DNA of 64,000 bases from Sinotaia quadrata. Taxonomy: Eukaryota; Mollusca; Gastropoda; Architaenioglossa; Viviparidae. Under the pieces are notes generated by a model. It searched no databases. It was not told the DNA's origin and saw only the letters and a program-made list of their open reading frames with translations. Position 1 is the stretch's first letter, and each line of letters begins with the position of its first letter. This document shows, one piece after another, positions 1-15,034 of this stretch. The position numbers and the translations under genes were made by a program. The stretch spans positions 108,801,635-108,865,634 of the forward strand of contig CM054180.1 of assembly GCA_028829895.1 (NCBI GenBank), given 5' to 3'.

Positions 1-1915
1 TATATTTCTGCATGCAGGCTTAAAATTGTTAAACTAAAATATGTTTTTTATACATTATATTTTCTGATTATCTTTAGTTGGCATTTACCTAATATCAATA
101 CACATATGCAACACTCAGGCCTTATATTGTCAGCAAATAAAGAAACAAGAAAGAAATTAGCTTGTATTGTTTAGCATTAAAAATATGTGCAAATATTCAT
201 TGTAGCTAGATATTTTAAAGAATTATTTTCCTTTTCTCAGAACAATTAGAATGATTCCAAACTTACAAAGAAGGGGGCAGTTTTCATGACTATTTTGCTT
301 TTGTATATAACAAATTGAACACTAGTTGTTTTTCATCCCAACCCCCCATTTTCATAAAGACTTACTGAATGAATCATTGTGACATTATAATTGAAGGTGG
401 ATTAGGCACTCAAATTTCAGTTAAGTTTTCCTTCTCTTTTGACACAAAATTATGTCAAATTATAAAGTGCATTGGATAGTTGATATATGGTTAATGGCAG
501 CATTGAAAGTGCATGGATTGTTGAAAATGTGTAAATATATATTGTTTATAAATTAATGATGTTGCATATATTATGTATGTATTGTTTCGTCCAGGTTGTG
601 CATTTAGATTCATTTTCTAATTCCCTAAAGTCAGCGCATAGTATAGAAACAGAGCAGACAGAAAAATAGCTTGTCTTACAGCAGCAAAAGTGACGTAATA
701 ATGTTCTGAGAATGTTTGCACACTGCTTGAACTTACTGTCAGCTTTCCCTGACCTCTATTAAAAGTTTTCATTTTTTTCCGAATCCCAGTATCCCTATGA
801 GTGACGTTACTCAATACAAATTTCTTAGTTACTTTCATTTGAATGACAGGTTTGCTGTTGTAACACTTGTAACAGTATTTAAATCAAGCCAAGCATGTCC
901 TGTGGACAGTTTACATAAGAAATAGTAGAGAGTGCAAACACTCATGTTTGTAGGGTGTAATATTGTAACCATTTGACTGAGAGATTTTAATTGTGAACAT
1001 GTGATGAAGTTGAAATGAAGGCAGAAGCTATTGAAGCAGGAAGTCAGTAAGTTGTTTATTAGCTTTATCAGTAGAAAGCTTGTTGGGTCCTGTAGAAAAA
1101 TGCCAGACTTTCATTTGTCAGAGAATGACGAATGTTGGGGTCAATATGGCCAACTTAGATACTTGGGTCGTTCTAACTTAATGACATGAACACCAAGGAT
1201 CAAACATAATAAGACAAAATAAGAGATTATAAAGATTAAAAAATTAAATAGTAATGCAAGGGAACTGGATGTAAGTTCCATTACTCCAGCAAAGTAGGTG
1301 TAGATGTCATTCACCAGAGTTTTACAATATTGATGCAATGGATGACATAAATTATGTACACATTACATGACTGTATCAAAATTATAATTAAGCCTGATCT
1401 TTTTTTTAAAAAAAGAACATTTATCAAAATTAAGTTTAAATTATTAATACACTCTAAAATTATATGTATATAATAATTTGGATGATTTAATGTGTGTGTC
1501 ATTTGAAAATAAGGAATTGCACAACTATATCCCACAGTATGCTATGCTTTCAGTCAATGACCTTATGGCCCATAATTTTGGGGTAGATATGGATACCAGT
1601 GCTGTTTTAGTAGCTGTAGGAAATCACTCACTTCCTTATTCATTAGCTTCTGGTTCTATTCATAAGAAAGTTTTAATTCAACCAATGAAAAGTTGTGGCT
1701 TTAAGGAATAACATTGCCTGTTCAAATTCATTTGCAGAAAAGTTATGGCTTGTTACGAAGTGTTAAATAACTTTTGGAATGAAAATAACATTTTAATATC
1801 TTAGGAATCATTTAATGAATATAATTCATGTTCAGTAAATAGATTAACTTTTCAGCAATTACAGAGAAATCAAATTTTGTGATGGTTTGTGGAGATTTTC
1901 TTCATGATTAAGTCA

Positions 1916-2118
1916 GTCAAGTTACTTTCACTTATGACAATTATCATGATTATGACAGTACAAATTACTTTCAGTTATGACCATTATCATGATTAAGTCC
2001 GTACAAGTTACTTTCAGTTATGACCATTATCGTGATTATGAAGTACAAGTTACTTTCAGTTATGACCATTATCATGTCTAAGACAGTGCAAGTGATTTTC
2101 AGCTATGACCATTATCAT
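1916..2118. repeat. About 48-bp tandem repeat, 4 copies
   Basis: Units of the form CAAGTTACTTTCAGTTATGACC followed by ATTATCATGATTA recur four times, with substitutions and small indels. Confidence 0.85.
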
Positions 2119-3841
2119 AAGGTTGAAAAGCCTTTGATTTTGTGCCTAGTTGAGTATTGTTTATGTTGTTCAGGGAAAAAACAAAAGACTAATTATTAGT
2201 AATATTAGTGAACGTCTTAACATAAAGGTCACCGCCTTGTGCAATGCTGTGGTTTCAGTCATCCACAAACATCAGCAAGTAATACTCCTCCACTGCCCAC
2301 CCACCCCTCCCCAAGCCAGCATGAACAAGTAATGCATCTCTGCCCAATTTTCAAATAAGCATGTAATTAGTTATTAAATACAGAACTTGTATATACAGTG
2401 GTCCCTGAAATGAACAGATGAATGAAGTATGTATGTCTGTCATCATCAAAGTAATAGAATGTTTGTATTGCGCAAAAAGTATAACATTAAAATTAATAAA
2501 ATTAAGATACTAAATTATTCAATACTATAAAGTCTTCAGTACAAATGACAAGGATTTTTAGTATAGTACAATTTTACTTCAGGGGTAGCATTTTTACAGT
2601 GAATACAAATATGGCTTGCTTTCCTTTGTTCAATCCTGTTAACAAGGTTGTAAATTCTTATTGTTGATTTAGTATTAACTCTAAATTTTATACCTACATT
2701 TTTCTTGAGCCCTTTTTGTAAAATTAGAAAATAAAACAGTTACAGTGGATTTATGCTTTCATAAATGTAAATAGTCCATTTATTTATTTTATTAGCTTTG
2801 TGCTGTTTTTTTGAAGGAGATTATATGAGTTCATTTGAATTTGTTTATAATCCATTGAAACTTTTGTATAAATTTACCAAATGCCACTAAAAGAGCACAT
2901 ATTTTTTTAAACATTAATTGACCATATTTGATTGTTTTTGTTGATTTAAATAATTACAACTCATTTTCTGTTTTGAGTAGAGAGCAGGGTTTAAGGATAA
3001 AAATATATATCTTATAATTTATTTATTTTTGTCATTGTAGTGCACCATTTGAACAAAATTAATCTTTGGAATAAAATATAAACAACAAAACCCCACTCCC
3101 CCCCCCCCCCCCCAATGATTTGGTTTACCTTAAATATATGCTGAGTTATAGATTTTTTTTTTTTTTAAAGAGATGCAATTCTTAAAGTATACATGTACTT
3201 GTATATCAGTAGTTAATGCCAAATCATTACAGAATCATTAACAAAATGTCTTCTTTATATATATATATATATACTGTTCCATTTTTGTTAACTTTGTCAA
3301 AAGCTTTACAAAGAAATGGTCTCTGATGTGCTAGACTTAGGATGATTTGTAATTGTAAATCATTGGTTTGTGAAAGATTTGTAGATTGTTTAAACATTTC
3401 ATGTCATGCTGAGTAAGAGAATGAATGTTTACAATTGTGATTACTCTTTTGTTATTTTTTTTGGTTGAAGTTCAGAATGCATTTGCTTCATTTTCACTGC
3501 TTATCTGTGAACATAAACCACTTTCTTATGAAGAATTGTGAAAGAGCACTGTATGAATTGTGAGTAAATGTTTTAAGAGCGAAGCACAAGCATGCTCTTT
3601 ATACAATGCAGATAATGGATTTTAAACCATTTTTTTCTTGTCTAAATGCATGCTTTTGTTGCCTTAATTCCAGCTACCCCCAAACAGGGTTGACATTATT
3701 ATTATGTTGGCTATTGACTGACCTTGTTTTGATAACAGTGACAAAATAGCAAAAAATAAGATTACTTATGAAACAACAATTGATACAATTCTTACATTAA
3801 TATCAAATCTCTTCTTTTATTATTATATAGTTTTAGAGTTA

Positions 3842-4240
3842 TTATCTTATAGCTCTCAAGTGGGGCACAACAAGTATCTCTTAAAGCTCTCCAGAGGGGC
3901 ACAATACGTATCTCTTAAGTGGGGCACAAGTATCTCTTGAAGCTCTCCATGGGAGAGGGGGGGGAGGAAAACAAGTATCTCTTAAAGCTCTCCAGGGGGG
4001 GCACAACAATTATCTCTTGAAGCTCTCCAAGGGGGCACAAGTATCTTTTAAACAGGGGGGGGGGCACAACAATTATCTCTTGAAGCTCTCCTGGGGGACA
4101 CAACAAGTATCTTTTAAGTCTCTCGGGGGGGGGGGGGGGGGGACAAGTATTTCTTGAAGCTCTCCATGGGGGCACAACAAGTATCTCTTAAAGCTCTCCA
4201 AGGGGGCACAAGTATCTCTTGAAGCCTCCAGTTGGGTGCA
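3842..4240. repeat. About 34-bp G-rich tandem repeat
   Basis: About a dozen degenerate units of AAGCTCTCCAGGGGGGCACA plus ACAAGTATCTCTTG. G runs of up to 17 appear (4125-4141), so the plus strand could form G-quadruplexes. The apparent minus-strand ORF (3915-4175) is only the repeat read as Pro-rich peptide. Confidence 0.85.
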
Positions 4241-4429
4241 ATCCAGCATCAAGTGAACTGGTAATGCTTATTGTGTGCACTTCCTGAACAGACTGTCACA
4301 GGCATTCAACTCATAATTAATGTCATTGATCAACAGTCATCACAATTCCAGAAGGCAAAGCACAACTGGAGACAAATATGATAAAGTCATGCCTCATTGA
4401 AGATAGGGTAGGAGTGGGGTGGAAGAACT

Positions 4430-4520
4430 GGATACAGTACAACATTGGAGTAAGAACAGGATTAAGAATTGGATGCTGTAAAACACTGGAGTAAGAACTG
4501 GATGCAGTAAAACGGAGCAA
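4430..4520. repeat. Short tandem repeat around ACTGGATGCAGTAAAAC
   Basis: GGAGTAAGAAC(T/A)GGAT recurs about four times with spacers GCAGTAAAAC and TACAGTACAAC. Degenerate. Confidence 0.6.
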
Positions 4521-7392
4521 GAACAGGATGTACACTGTGGACATACAAAATCATGCAGTAAAAAAAAAAAAAAGAGTAGGAACCTAGGCTCTCTGCTATT
4601 TAAATTATATTTAGAGGAGTGACCAAAGGATATCTTACTCAATCGTGTTTTTTGAATGTCATATAATTACTTCATATAATATATTCTCCATGCACAACAA
4701 AATGTTTACTACTACTAAAAATAATATTTACTGATTAACAAACAATGAAGTAAAAATATGCTGGCAAGTTATGCCAAACGTGTTTGTGCCTTACAGTATA
4801 TTTTTAAAATGTCAATATTCATTTTCTCAATACTATAAAATCCTGCTCATGTTATATACTTATTCATGCAACTTCAACCTAAATTTTTGTTTTTAAAGTT
4901 CTTGAAATCAAAATGCTTATATTGCATATAATAAATCTAATCAACTGAAAGGAATACAAATGGCTGCAACCATATATGACATCTAAAAAATACATGCACG
5001 CTTCAATAATTAATTAACATTTTTTTTATTGAAATAAAAAAAAATTAAATATTACCTTATTGCTGCACACATCCAAATCCACCAAAGCATGAGCAGGTAT
5101 ACAACCATTCACAAAACAACATTTTCAGAAATGCATGCTTTCTTATTTATTTTATTATACCACTTTGCTAATGTGTGATGTGATATTACAGTCATTATAT
5201 AGTGTCTCGTCGTACTAAAGACCATATTTCTGTCAATTATCCAACAAAATATATTATTTGGGGGATACCCTGTATCTGGTAGTGACTTGACAAAAAATGC
5301 ATAGTACATCAATTTCTTTAACTTTTGGTGACTAAATAAATTTGGTGTACTCAAATCTTGATTATTTTATACCTTACTACTTTTATCAGTATCTACTTGC
5401 ATAAAGTGGACACAATAAAATGATGTATTCCAGGGGAGATAACACCAAACTATATTTAGTTTTCAATATTTGTCTTGTATACAATTTCGATATGATTTTG
5501 AATGAAAAGTGCATAAATTAGTATAATGTGTGTCAGGTTTCTATCAGGTTTCTACTGTATTACTACAATACAGACAAAATGTGTTCAAGTGATTTTCAGT
5601 TTGCTATTTATCTGCCTTTAAGAATGCAACAAAAGCCTAAACATGGATAAATTATACTGACTTCTTTTCTCCTTTTCAATGGGATCTAAGCAATTAAGTT
5701 TCAATGTACTAAAGCAGATTATTAAATTATTCACGAGCTCTAAAAAGTAAAATGACTAGATTTCCATTTGACTCTACATAAAAAAGGATTGTAAAATAAA
5801 AGCAGAACTACAAACCTAAGCAACAGTTATTGTGAAAAGGAAACGTTTGTTATATGAAATATAAATAAAATATAAGTCAATATTTATTCAGAAAAAAAAA
5901 TAACATGAATAAAACAAGCAAAAGAAACAACAAAACCCCAAATATGCTGATTAAACATTGTTAAAAATAAGCATATCTGGTAAACTGAGCAGCAGATATG
6001 AACCAAAAAGACTGGTTTCAATCAAAAAATGCATTGCAAGCTAATGGTCAAATAATTTGAATGAAGCAAAAGTAAATCAATTTATTTTGCAATATAAATA
6101 ATGATTACAAAAGAAATGTCAACAGAAATCTGGAATAAAATTAATTAAATAAAAGCCCTGGCCCATACGAAAATTCTGGTATAACCTGTGTGACTTATGG
6201 TTACATAATCCATTTTAGTAAATAAACCATATGGGGAAAACCCATATATGCATTAGTGTAAAAGTGAAAGTAATACTAATAGTAATTACAAATACATATA
6301 TCACTCAAATACATAAGTATTCATCCAGTTATACATTTTAATCACAAATAAACAGTTCTTCGTCTCTTCAACTGTACATTTTTTCCTGTACTTTTCACAG
6401 TACAAACAAAAACAGTAAATTAAAAAAGCACAAAAAACAAACATCCTATAACTTAACAACTGCAGTAGAACTATTCAGACAATTATCACTCTGACTGCGG
6501 CAGAACTGTTACAATGATTAATTATTACAGTCTGGGAACAAATGCAGCAACTACTAACAATAAATGTTCTCTGGAATAATAATCATTAAATTTTAAAATA
6601 CAGTACATACATATCACACAACCACCATTTTTCTTTAAAATAGCTTTAAAGCAAAATTAATACAACAGAGCCATACACCTGTTAAATAATACAAGGCTCA
6701 TGAGCCACTCTGAGATGAAGGGGACTTGGATTTTAAAAAAACAAAAAAACATGATTCTGTACAGAGGTGTGACATGCCAGCATGGAAGTATACAACAAAA
6801 ATCCATGGAAGGAAAGCCAAAAAACTATTTCTCTTACTAAACATCTTTCAGCTGAGAAGTCTAATATGTTGGGATTCCTTAATTTCCATTAAAAAAAATA
6901 ATGTGAACTATTACTGCCACATACAGTGTAATTTAAATAAACTTCGAAGCTTGTTGAAATTCTGTCTGCATTGAATATAGCACCTAAACTTAAGATTTTT
7001 CCACTATTATGTCAGAAATTAGATGTTAAGAATTCACAATAATATTGTGATTGTCTCAAATAATATTTGATCATTTTAAAATTATTATCTTGCTTGTGAT
7101 CATAGGTTAAGGATCTATTAGGATGCTGTGATTATTTACCCAAAACAAGGATTACATGTACTTTCCACTCAGTCTTTTCATTTGCTTAATATTGCATTAG
7201 GTTTGTGTGTCACCCCTAACTAGTCTTCCTAAAGTCCGCTAGGAGTGGATAACAATGTCTGCTTAGAAACAAACTAAGAGTAAACATTTGTACTACAATT
7301 CACGATGTTTTGTACAGTGGTGTTGCATCTTATGCAGGAGTTACATTCTGAATCAGAGCATATAGCAAAAATTGCCTTGATGATTATTAGTA

Positions 7393-7692
7393 TTGCGCCT
7401 AGTAATAACAATGAGAGTGGGCACTGCCATTATACTTGTCTATGCTGCAGTTAGTTTTCTTCTGACAATATTGCGGCATTATCAGAGCATGATGTTAATC
7501 CTGGAGACAATGGGCCAGATTTGCATGATGTTGAGCTATGTCATACACATAGTGGATGGATGTGGTTCTGCTCAAGAAACTGACATAGTAGACTCATCTT
7601 TTTCTTCAAAAAACATGGTGGTCAGCAACTGCTGTTGCTGTATCCTGAGAGACTCAAATATATCTTGGTACAGTCTCAAAAACTGTGCATAA
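7393..7692 (+). other. Unrecognised region with open frames, possible exon
   Basis: A 99-codon ORF and an overlapping frame (from about 7459: SSDNIAALSEHDVNPGDNG, then LHDVELCHTHSGWMWFCSRN and stop) both lie here, and base composition is a little less AT-rich than around. No family is recognised and no clear splice pattern was found. Could be chance. Confidence 0.15.
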
Positions 7693-10600
7693 CTGTGTGA
7701 TTTTGAGACTATTCTATAGAGGGATTTATATACTGAAATTAAATTATTTGAGTGTTTCTATTTGGCTGAGCATCAGATAAAGTTCATGTAAGTTGGCTTG
7801 CATTTTGAGGTCATCTAAGGAATTTAATTTAATTATTTTTTAAATAAAATGTACTAGAGTTACTGTGTGGTGAAATAATAAACACTTAAGACAGGCATGC
7901 AGGAACTGAGACTGAGCAAGGGAACACCAGATTCAGGCCACCTATCTCACCACCCAATCAGACTTTTTCCATTTTCCTTTGTGCATGTATAGTTGAATTT
8001 GTGCAATTTAAATGTGCCTCAGATGTGACATCATTTTTTTAAAATAAATAAAGTGTGTGAATTCATTTAAATGTTTGAAGTTAGAGCCTGACTTATTTCT
8101 TTTAGGGATATATAAATCTATATAATCAATAAATGTCTTCATTTTCAGAAGCGTGACCTTGATGCTAAATAGGACAACATATAATAAGATGCAACTTGCA
8201 GTCAAATGATTTGACAAAATATTACAAACAGTACAACACTGCACTTTAATCTTTTTTTAAAATTATTTTTAAACAATTTTGTCTGTTGTAATCAACTCCT
8301 TCACCAGAACAACTGTTATAAACAGGGTATCCAAAAATTATCTTTACAACTTTTGTCCAATATAATAAGTCAATCAGGTGTAGAAATACTGGGGTTATCC
8401 CCCTTTACAGAGAAACTCATTGTTTTTCTGAATAACAATTTTTGACAAGTTTTTTTATCTTCTTTTTTTTCCTCCAGATATTTATTCATCCCCTCAAATG
8501 TACAGGAGAAAACTGAGTGTATTGAGCGTGTTTATTCAATCAAAGATGCACACAAAGATTTATAACTGGTTACAACTTTATTAAAAAACAAAAACAAAAA
8601 AACTTGTCTAAATTTCCTTGATTGGAAAGTCTATGTACTAGTAAATATTTCAATTAGTATAAACAAAATAAAGATAATTTTTGGATTCCTATTTGTATTC
8701 ATTATGAGAAACATTATTCAAGACCAACTCTTTTCTCTGATTAATAAGATAAATACTGACCTTTTAATATGATGTCTATTCTTACAAATATAAAAACTTG
8801 ACTTTGCAATACAATGTCTTCTATACATATAAATACTGACTTTTCAATATGATGTCTACTATTACAAACATATAGACATTAACTTTTTAATATTATGTTT
8901 ATTTTTGCAAATATGACTTTGCAATACAATGTATCGTCCATTGCCAACCCTTGTGAATTGTGCTACTTACTATTGGTAGTAATTCAGGCTTTCACGCCAC
9001 ATGAACAAAATTCATGATTGTCCCTAAAAATCAATTATAAAACAACTGGAAAGGGAATTTCAGTTGAAATTCTAAGTTATTAAGACTTTGAAGGGTATCT
9101 GAGTTTTGAGAAAGCATACAATATTCTTTGAAACTTTTAAAATTTGACAGAAATAATTATTGTTCGATGTGAATAAAAGATTTAAGTAAAATGTTTTGAA
9201 GGATATTCTTTTCTAATTTGTATGGTCTTGTACTAAAGGGAATAAAGCAATACAGAAAGAGTAGTCTCCATTTAAATTAATTGTGGAAAGTACAAAATTA
9301 AAAATAAATAATTTTTCTGACCAAAATATTATATACTTTTAATTATTTAAACTTGTTTATATTATGGATATTAACTATACTAGTTTTTAGTAAAATGAAC
9401 TGAATCTGCTTTAGGTATTGTAGCATGTACAACCATGGAAGAAAATACTTAAAGCTACTTTTATAATGTATAAAACATGAAAATAGTATAGAATTGTTGT
9501 TTTATGAATCAAATATATATGAAACTTTATGCCAAGAGTAATTTTAAAAACAAGTGACAACAACAATTGAAACAGTAAAATTTTCTCCATTTTGCATTTC
9601 TTTTAAAACTCAAAATTACAAGTATATTTTATAATAAAAAAATAGAATAAATTTATTAATTTTAATAAGAGTTGAAATGATACAAAAACAATTTTTATAT
9701 TTTATATTTAAAATATTCATCATAAAATATTGGTGTTACAATTCAAATGATTTTCTTAACAGGATGTGTTTTCTGAACTTATGTCATGCTATAGTGACTC
9801 AGTACTGTCCTTCTAGTTCACAACTTATTGACACAAATCTCACTGTTCACTAGTGGCTATGATTGACAGATGTCCACTCTCAAATGTATACAAACCAAAC
9901 AATTTTCACTTTCAGAAAACAACTCAGAGAAGGTAAGGAATATACCATAACAGCTTGTGAAATTTATAAATAAATATGGAAGTCAACTCTAAAAGGAAAA
10001 AGGATGTTTAACACATAAACAAAATTGCAACTAAAACTAGAGAAAACAGTGAATGAGATCAAGCTACCTCTATGTATTTGTACTATATTTTTATATTTAG
10101 TAACCCCTTATGCACTACATTACTGTAAAATTTACAAACAACTGAATAAAAACTGACAGAGAAACTGAATACCCTGTGATGGTGGACAGCAGTTCTCACT
10201 TGGCAGACCAGCATAATTTGATGAAAAGTAACAGGGAGATACTGTTCACAATTTTACCTGAGCAGGCTGATGTAATTTATTGCAAATTAACAGAGAGATA
10301 CTATTCACAATTTTACATGAGTTAGGTCTCAGTTTAAAATGCACTGTTCTCTAAATGCGAACTGTTAATATTTTAAATTATCAATGAAATAATTTATATG
10401 ATATGTTATTAAAAAGGCTTTTGCCGGAGAAAGATTTTGTTTAAGGGTTTTGCAGCCATATGAAATAAAAAAGCATTATCAAATCAAAGTAGTTATATGT
10501 CACTTTTTACTGTATTCATACCAATAGTTGAGTGTCTGGTTAAACAACATTCATACATTTCTTTTTCATTCCTAAATGTCATTTATTGACTAGTACCCAA

Positions 10601-11801
10601 GTTAAAGTGAAATAACATTTCACAACTGACAGATTCAAAAATTAAAGTAAAAACGTTTTTCAAAAAGTAAATAAAAATATACTGCATACAGCAAAACATT
10701 TAAGATTGCAATTTCAAAATTACATTTGTATAAAAATCTTTACTCTATATGAAGCAAATAAAACTGTATAAGAAAAGAAAATTCATATTTTAATAATGAC
10801 TGCAACTACACAAAGAAAAATTCCGACCAGAATTTATTAAAGTAAAAGTTATTAAGCACGTATACCAATCAATCATTTTCTCCATTTTTCACTTATTTCA
10901 TTTACTTAGAATTGAAATATGGGAATACATACGAGGCAATAAAAAAAAATTCAAATACATTGGAATGTTTTACACAAATGTAGGATTTTAACTCTAAATA
11001 ATTCTCTGTGCTGAGCAGCTCTTGCACAATGGTGACAAGAAAATAAATATGGAGGAGACAACTCTTGAAGAAATGAGAACTATAAGCATCTCAATAATAA
11101 CTTTCCAGCCAAACCAAAATTCTCTAATAAAAAATATCAGCAAATATACATACTGTGAAACAGAACTATAAAAAAATATACAAACTGCTGTAATGTAATG
11201 ATCAGTAAACAGAGTTGAGTGTTTTAATGATTGTTTGACAACCAACTTCAATAAACAAGGTAACCAATAGTCAAAGATAGTTCTTTCAAAAATATACAAA
11301 ATGCAATACAATCCTCAACTAAACATTTTATCTTAAGCTAGAAACAAACATGTTCAGATTACTTATTATGCATACATTTTAGGCACCATTAAAAGAATAA
11401 AAATAAAAATATTTTTACAAATAAGGCATTAAAAATACTAAAACACTATTGGGGAGTAAAGCATGCAACCACAAAAATACTTCAATCCTTGGGTCAGGGC
11501 ACTGATCAATGGACACAATATAATCAAAGGGTATAAAATTAACTGCACCAATCCATAGATCTATCATAAGACACCAAACTATTTCAATAAAATATCTAGC
11601 ATTATTTATAATTTAATATCAACAATTAAAATATACAACTTGTAAGAAAAAGAAAAAAAAATGTTTTAAATGTTGTGCCTTTAAAGCTTTTAGAAATACT
11701 TTATTAACAGGTGAGGCACAATATTGTTTATGAGGGTGTAAACAGTTTCTGTAGAAAATTTTAGCATACTATAATTTTCCTGCACCAATGTTCATAGCAC
11801 A

Positions 11802-11942
11802 TGACCCCTCTGGAACTGTTAACATTTCAAGAAATACATCCATTTGACACATTCGGAACTAAAGAGGACCTGACCCCTCTGGAATTGTTAACATTTTAAG
11901 AAATACATCCATCTGACACATTTGGAACTAAAGAGGACCTGA
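11802..11942. repeat. 69-bp tandem duplication
   Basis: Two copies of TGACCCCTCTGGAACTGTTA through AACTAAAGAGGACC, offset 69 bp, with a few substitutions. Confidence 0.9.
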
Positions 11943-12865
11943 CAATACATGTGTGAAACATGCTTAAATGTCAAGGGAAAAACAAAACAATTAAAGAATA
12001 TATACTAATGACAAATTCTCCCAGGACACTGATATCAGGTTATATATGAAAGACAAATAATAACACTGACTAGGAAAGTAGTTTATTAACTGATAGTGAT
12101 ACTGGGTCAAAACGGTTTGAAGTAGTAATGATGGGGAAATACTACAACAACATTAACATAAATGACTGAGCAATATTCCTACTCTGTGGTTATGAACAAT
12201 TGACATCAAGGAAACTACACAGAAGTGTGACCATAGGATCTAGATGCTAGCCTCCATTGCTTTAGGTCAGGGATCAATGAGTTTTTCAAAATGATACTCA
12301 TTCATCCTAGCTTATAATTCTTGATTGCAGCTCTGATTATAAAGCTCTAACTGATATAAAGCAGTAATATATTAAAAAAATAAAATTAAAGAGATTCTTA
12401 AATTTGTGAATTTCGGAGTTATGAAATGTTCTTAAATAATAAAACAAACAAACAACAGATTAATAAAGTTTAATTAAGAATGAAATTTTAAAAAATAAAT
12501 TAACAATGGATGTGATGGTTTAAATAGCTGAATTATGTGGTCCCTATGAAAATATTTTTTTTATAAATGTGTTTATGTGCTGACAAACTTAAAACTTGCT
12601 GTTTATGTGTTTTATAACTCTTGCTATTTCATATTTAATTTTTTGCATCAGAATCCTACAAAAATAAGATTACAGCAAAATATTTCTTGAAAGAAAAGAT
12701 TTTAAATCAATTTATGTACATAAAAATACAGTGAAAATTAACTACCACTATATTTCTAATCAGAATTTTTTCTCAGATACCTTAACGAAAATGTTTATCA
12801 AAGCTTATACATCCATCATGACCAAAATTGAATAGTGAATAATTTGATCTCACTTGATTCCAAAT

Positions 12866-13030
12866 GCACATACAGCAGAGCTTTACTGATCCAAAGCAAT
12901 TTGGGACTCAGGTATGGTTAGATTGCAGAGTGGGTCTTGGGCCTGTTTGACAGACTGGGACTTGGATATATTTGACATATTGGGACTTGGGATTTGGATA
13001 AGTGAAATTTCAGATTAACCAAATCTGACA
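12866..13030. mobile_element. Possible pogo/Tigger-like MITE fragment
   Basis: TACAGCAGAGCTTTACTGATCC, followed by GGACTCAGGTATGGTTAGATT and ending near TTTCAGATTAACC, resembles the ends of pogo-superfamily elements, which read CAGT(A/G)GAACCTC...GATTATCC. No ORF, and the right end runs into a (GA)n tract. Weak. Confidence 0.25.
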
Positions 13031-13034
13031 AAGA

Positions 13035-13038
<4 letters not shown>

Positions 13039-13074
<36 letters not shown>
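13039..13074. repeat. (GA)18 microsatellite
   Basis: An uninterrupted GA run. The minus-strand Ser-Leu peptide read across it is a shadow. Confidence 0.95.
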
Positions 13075-13076
<2 letters not shown>

Positions 13077-14769
13077 TGAATCTTTATTGCTAAAAACTTT
13101 TTTTTTGCTGTAACAGACAAGCAGTTTGCTTGCACATGGTTGGTTATTCATCAACTATTAATGGCAATCATTAAAATTCATATTTGTGTCATATCAGAGC
13201 ACATCAACATGTACTGCGTAAGTTCATGTTGACATAATTATGATGGTAACTGACTTCAACATGTAACTGACTTCAACATTAGACTAAAATTTCTGACCTA
13301 TACAATAGGTGCTAAAGCAAATGCAGTAATTTGTTAACTGAATAATTAACAAAAATCTAATTCAAGAAATGGCATTAAAATATGTGAATGTTCTTAAATT
13401 ACATTTTCACCTCTTGTTGTTCAATACGGTGTATCAGGTGTAAATAACAGATTCAAGTTTTGATTAAAAAAAAAAATACCCAAGACAGCATTCTGCGAAT
13501 TTTCAACTTAGTAAGTAAAACCTTTTCTTATGACCACTAAACATTTTTTTTTAAAATACTGTTCCAATGAAACGAAAAGTAAGTTTACAAAGGTTGGATT
13601 TGGATTAGCAAGACTTTTACTGTACATTTTCCCAAATATAACATCTTTATATAAATCAAATGTTCTGTTGTTGATATTCTCTCAAAGATATCATTTGTTG
13701 ATCTCCCTTTATACTATCTTTTAACTCTTACATTATAACTGTCAGTCAACAAGAGACATAAGAATTATGTACATATTTGAAACAAAAACAGAGAGAAAGT
13801 AAGGATCAAGAGGATAACTGTCCAATGTTTTTAACAAGACTAATTCTATAGCCTTATTCACTTCTAATTAGTTTCCTTCACTCAATTTGTGACAGATCTT
13901 ACAAAGGAAATGTGATTAACATGTCATTTAACTGTGAATTCTTCATTCTACAAACAGTACTGGTAATTAAGGAAGCCAAGTATTTAATTTTCAGTGAATA
14001 AATGAATAGAAATAAATATGAGCATATGCATTTTAATGTAAGTATCCAATATACAAATATGCGCTGTTTGTATACATTTATTTATATTTACTAATTCTAT
14101 AAAAAAAAATAATATATCTTTCTATCTATCTATTTATCTGTCTGTCTCTCTATATCTAGCAATCTCTCTCTATATCTGCCTGTTTATCAATAGCTAAGGT
14201 GGTAAAAATAAATAACAAAATTAAGTAAATAAATATATGCACAAGGAAAGGCGATTTGAGCCAAACATCATAAGCTAATTCTGATGAAAATTTCCATTAT
14301 TACATCCATGCAAATATTATATAAGCTTCCATATTCTAAATTATATTTATATCACTGTAATTATACCTGACAAAAATATATAATTTACCCTTGACTTATA
14401 ATTCTTCTAATGGTTTGACTGTAAAAATAATAAGCGATTATCTTTTCAATGCTCTTATCTTTAATGAACTTAAGTATGCCTATTGATTATCTCTTAAATA
14501 CTTTTATCTTTACTGTTTTGATACTTATCCAGTGATTTTCTCTTCAGTTATCAGCTTTTTCATTCTCTATACTTTGCTAACGTGAAGTCAGTTCAATTGT
14601 GATGTCACATCACCACCACTACTACAACCACCACCACTAAACGTTCCTTCTTGTGCTGCTGGATGTAAAATGATTTTATTCATATATCTGATTGCTGATA
14701 CTACATTCTAGACAAATAGCTTTACAAAATATAAAATGAAAATGTTCACTACTTAATCTTACCAATGGC

Positions 14770-14793
14770 AGGTTTAGACTGTGTGCATGCAAG

Positions 14794-14830
<37 letters not shown>

Positions 14831-14935
14831 ATGCAAGTGCTAGTATGTGTGTGTACATGCAAGTGCTATTGTGTTTGTGTGTATGTGCATGCAAGTGCAA
14901 GAGTGTGTATGTGCATGCGCATAAGAATGAGCGAG
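14770..14935. repeat. (GT)n with TGCATGCAAGTGC minisatellite
   Basis: A (GT)14 core at 14799-14826 is flanked by five or more copies of TGCATGCAAGTG with variable GTGT spacers. Confidence 0.85.
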
Positions 14936-15034
14936 AGAGAGATTTATCTTGATAATTTTATAAGGATGTTTTAATTAGTTCTGATATGTAAGTAACATTA
15001 TCAGTGGCAGTTTTTCAATACAACATTCTTTATA

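Larger units (their letters stand above)
1..15000. other. AT-rich intergenic region, no supported gene
   Basis: Only short, compositionally random-looking ORFs are found on both strands (longest 105 codons), none with recognisable motifs. Contents are homopolymers (poly-C at 3099-3113, poly-T near 3151), short tandem repeats listed separately, and a possible fragment of a pogo-type element. Parts may be 3' UTR of QSOX or of a gene beyond the left edge; this cannot be decided from sequence. Confidence 0.6.

Noticed and set aside
11000..11311. 105-codon minus-strand hydrophobic ORF
   Set aside because: No signal or family motif, AT-rich codon content as expected by chance, and no splice context.
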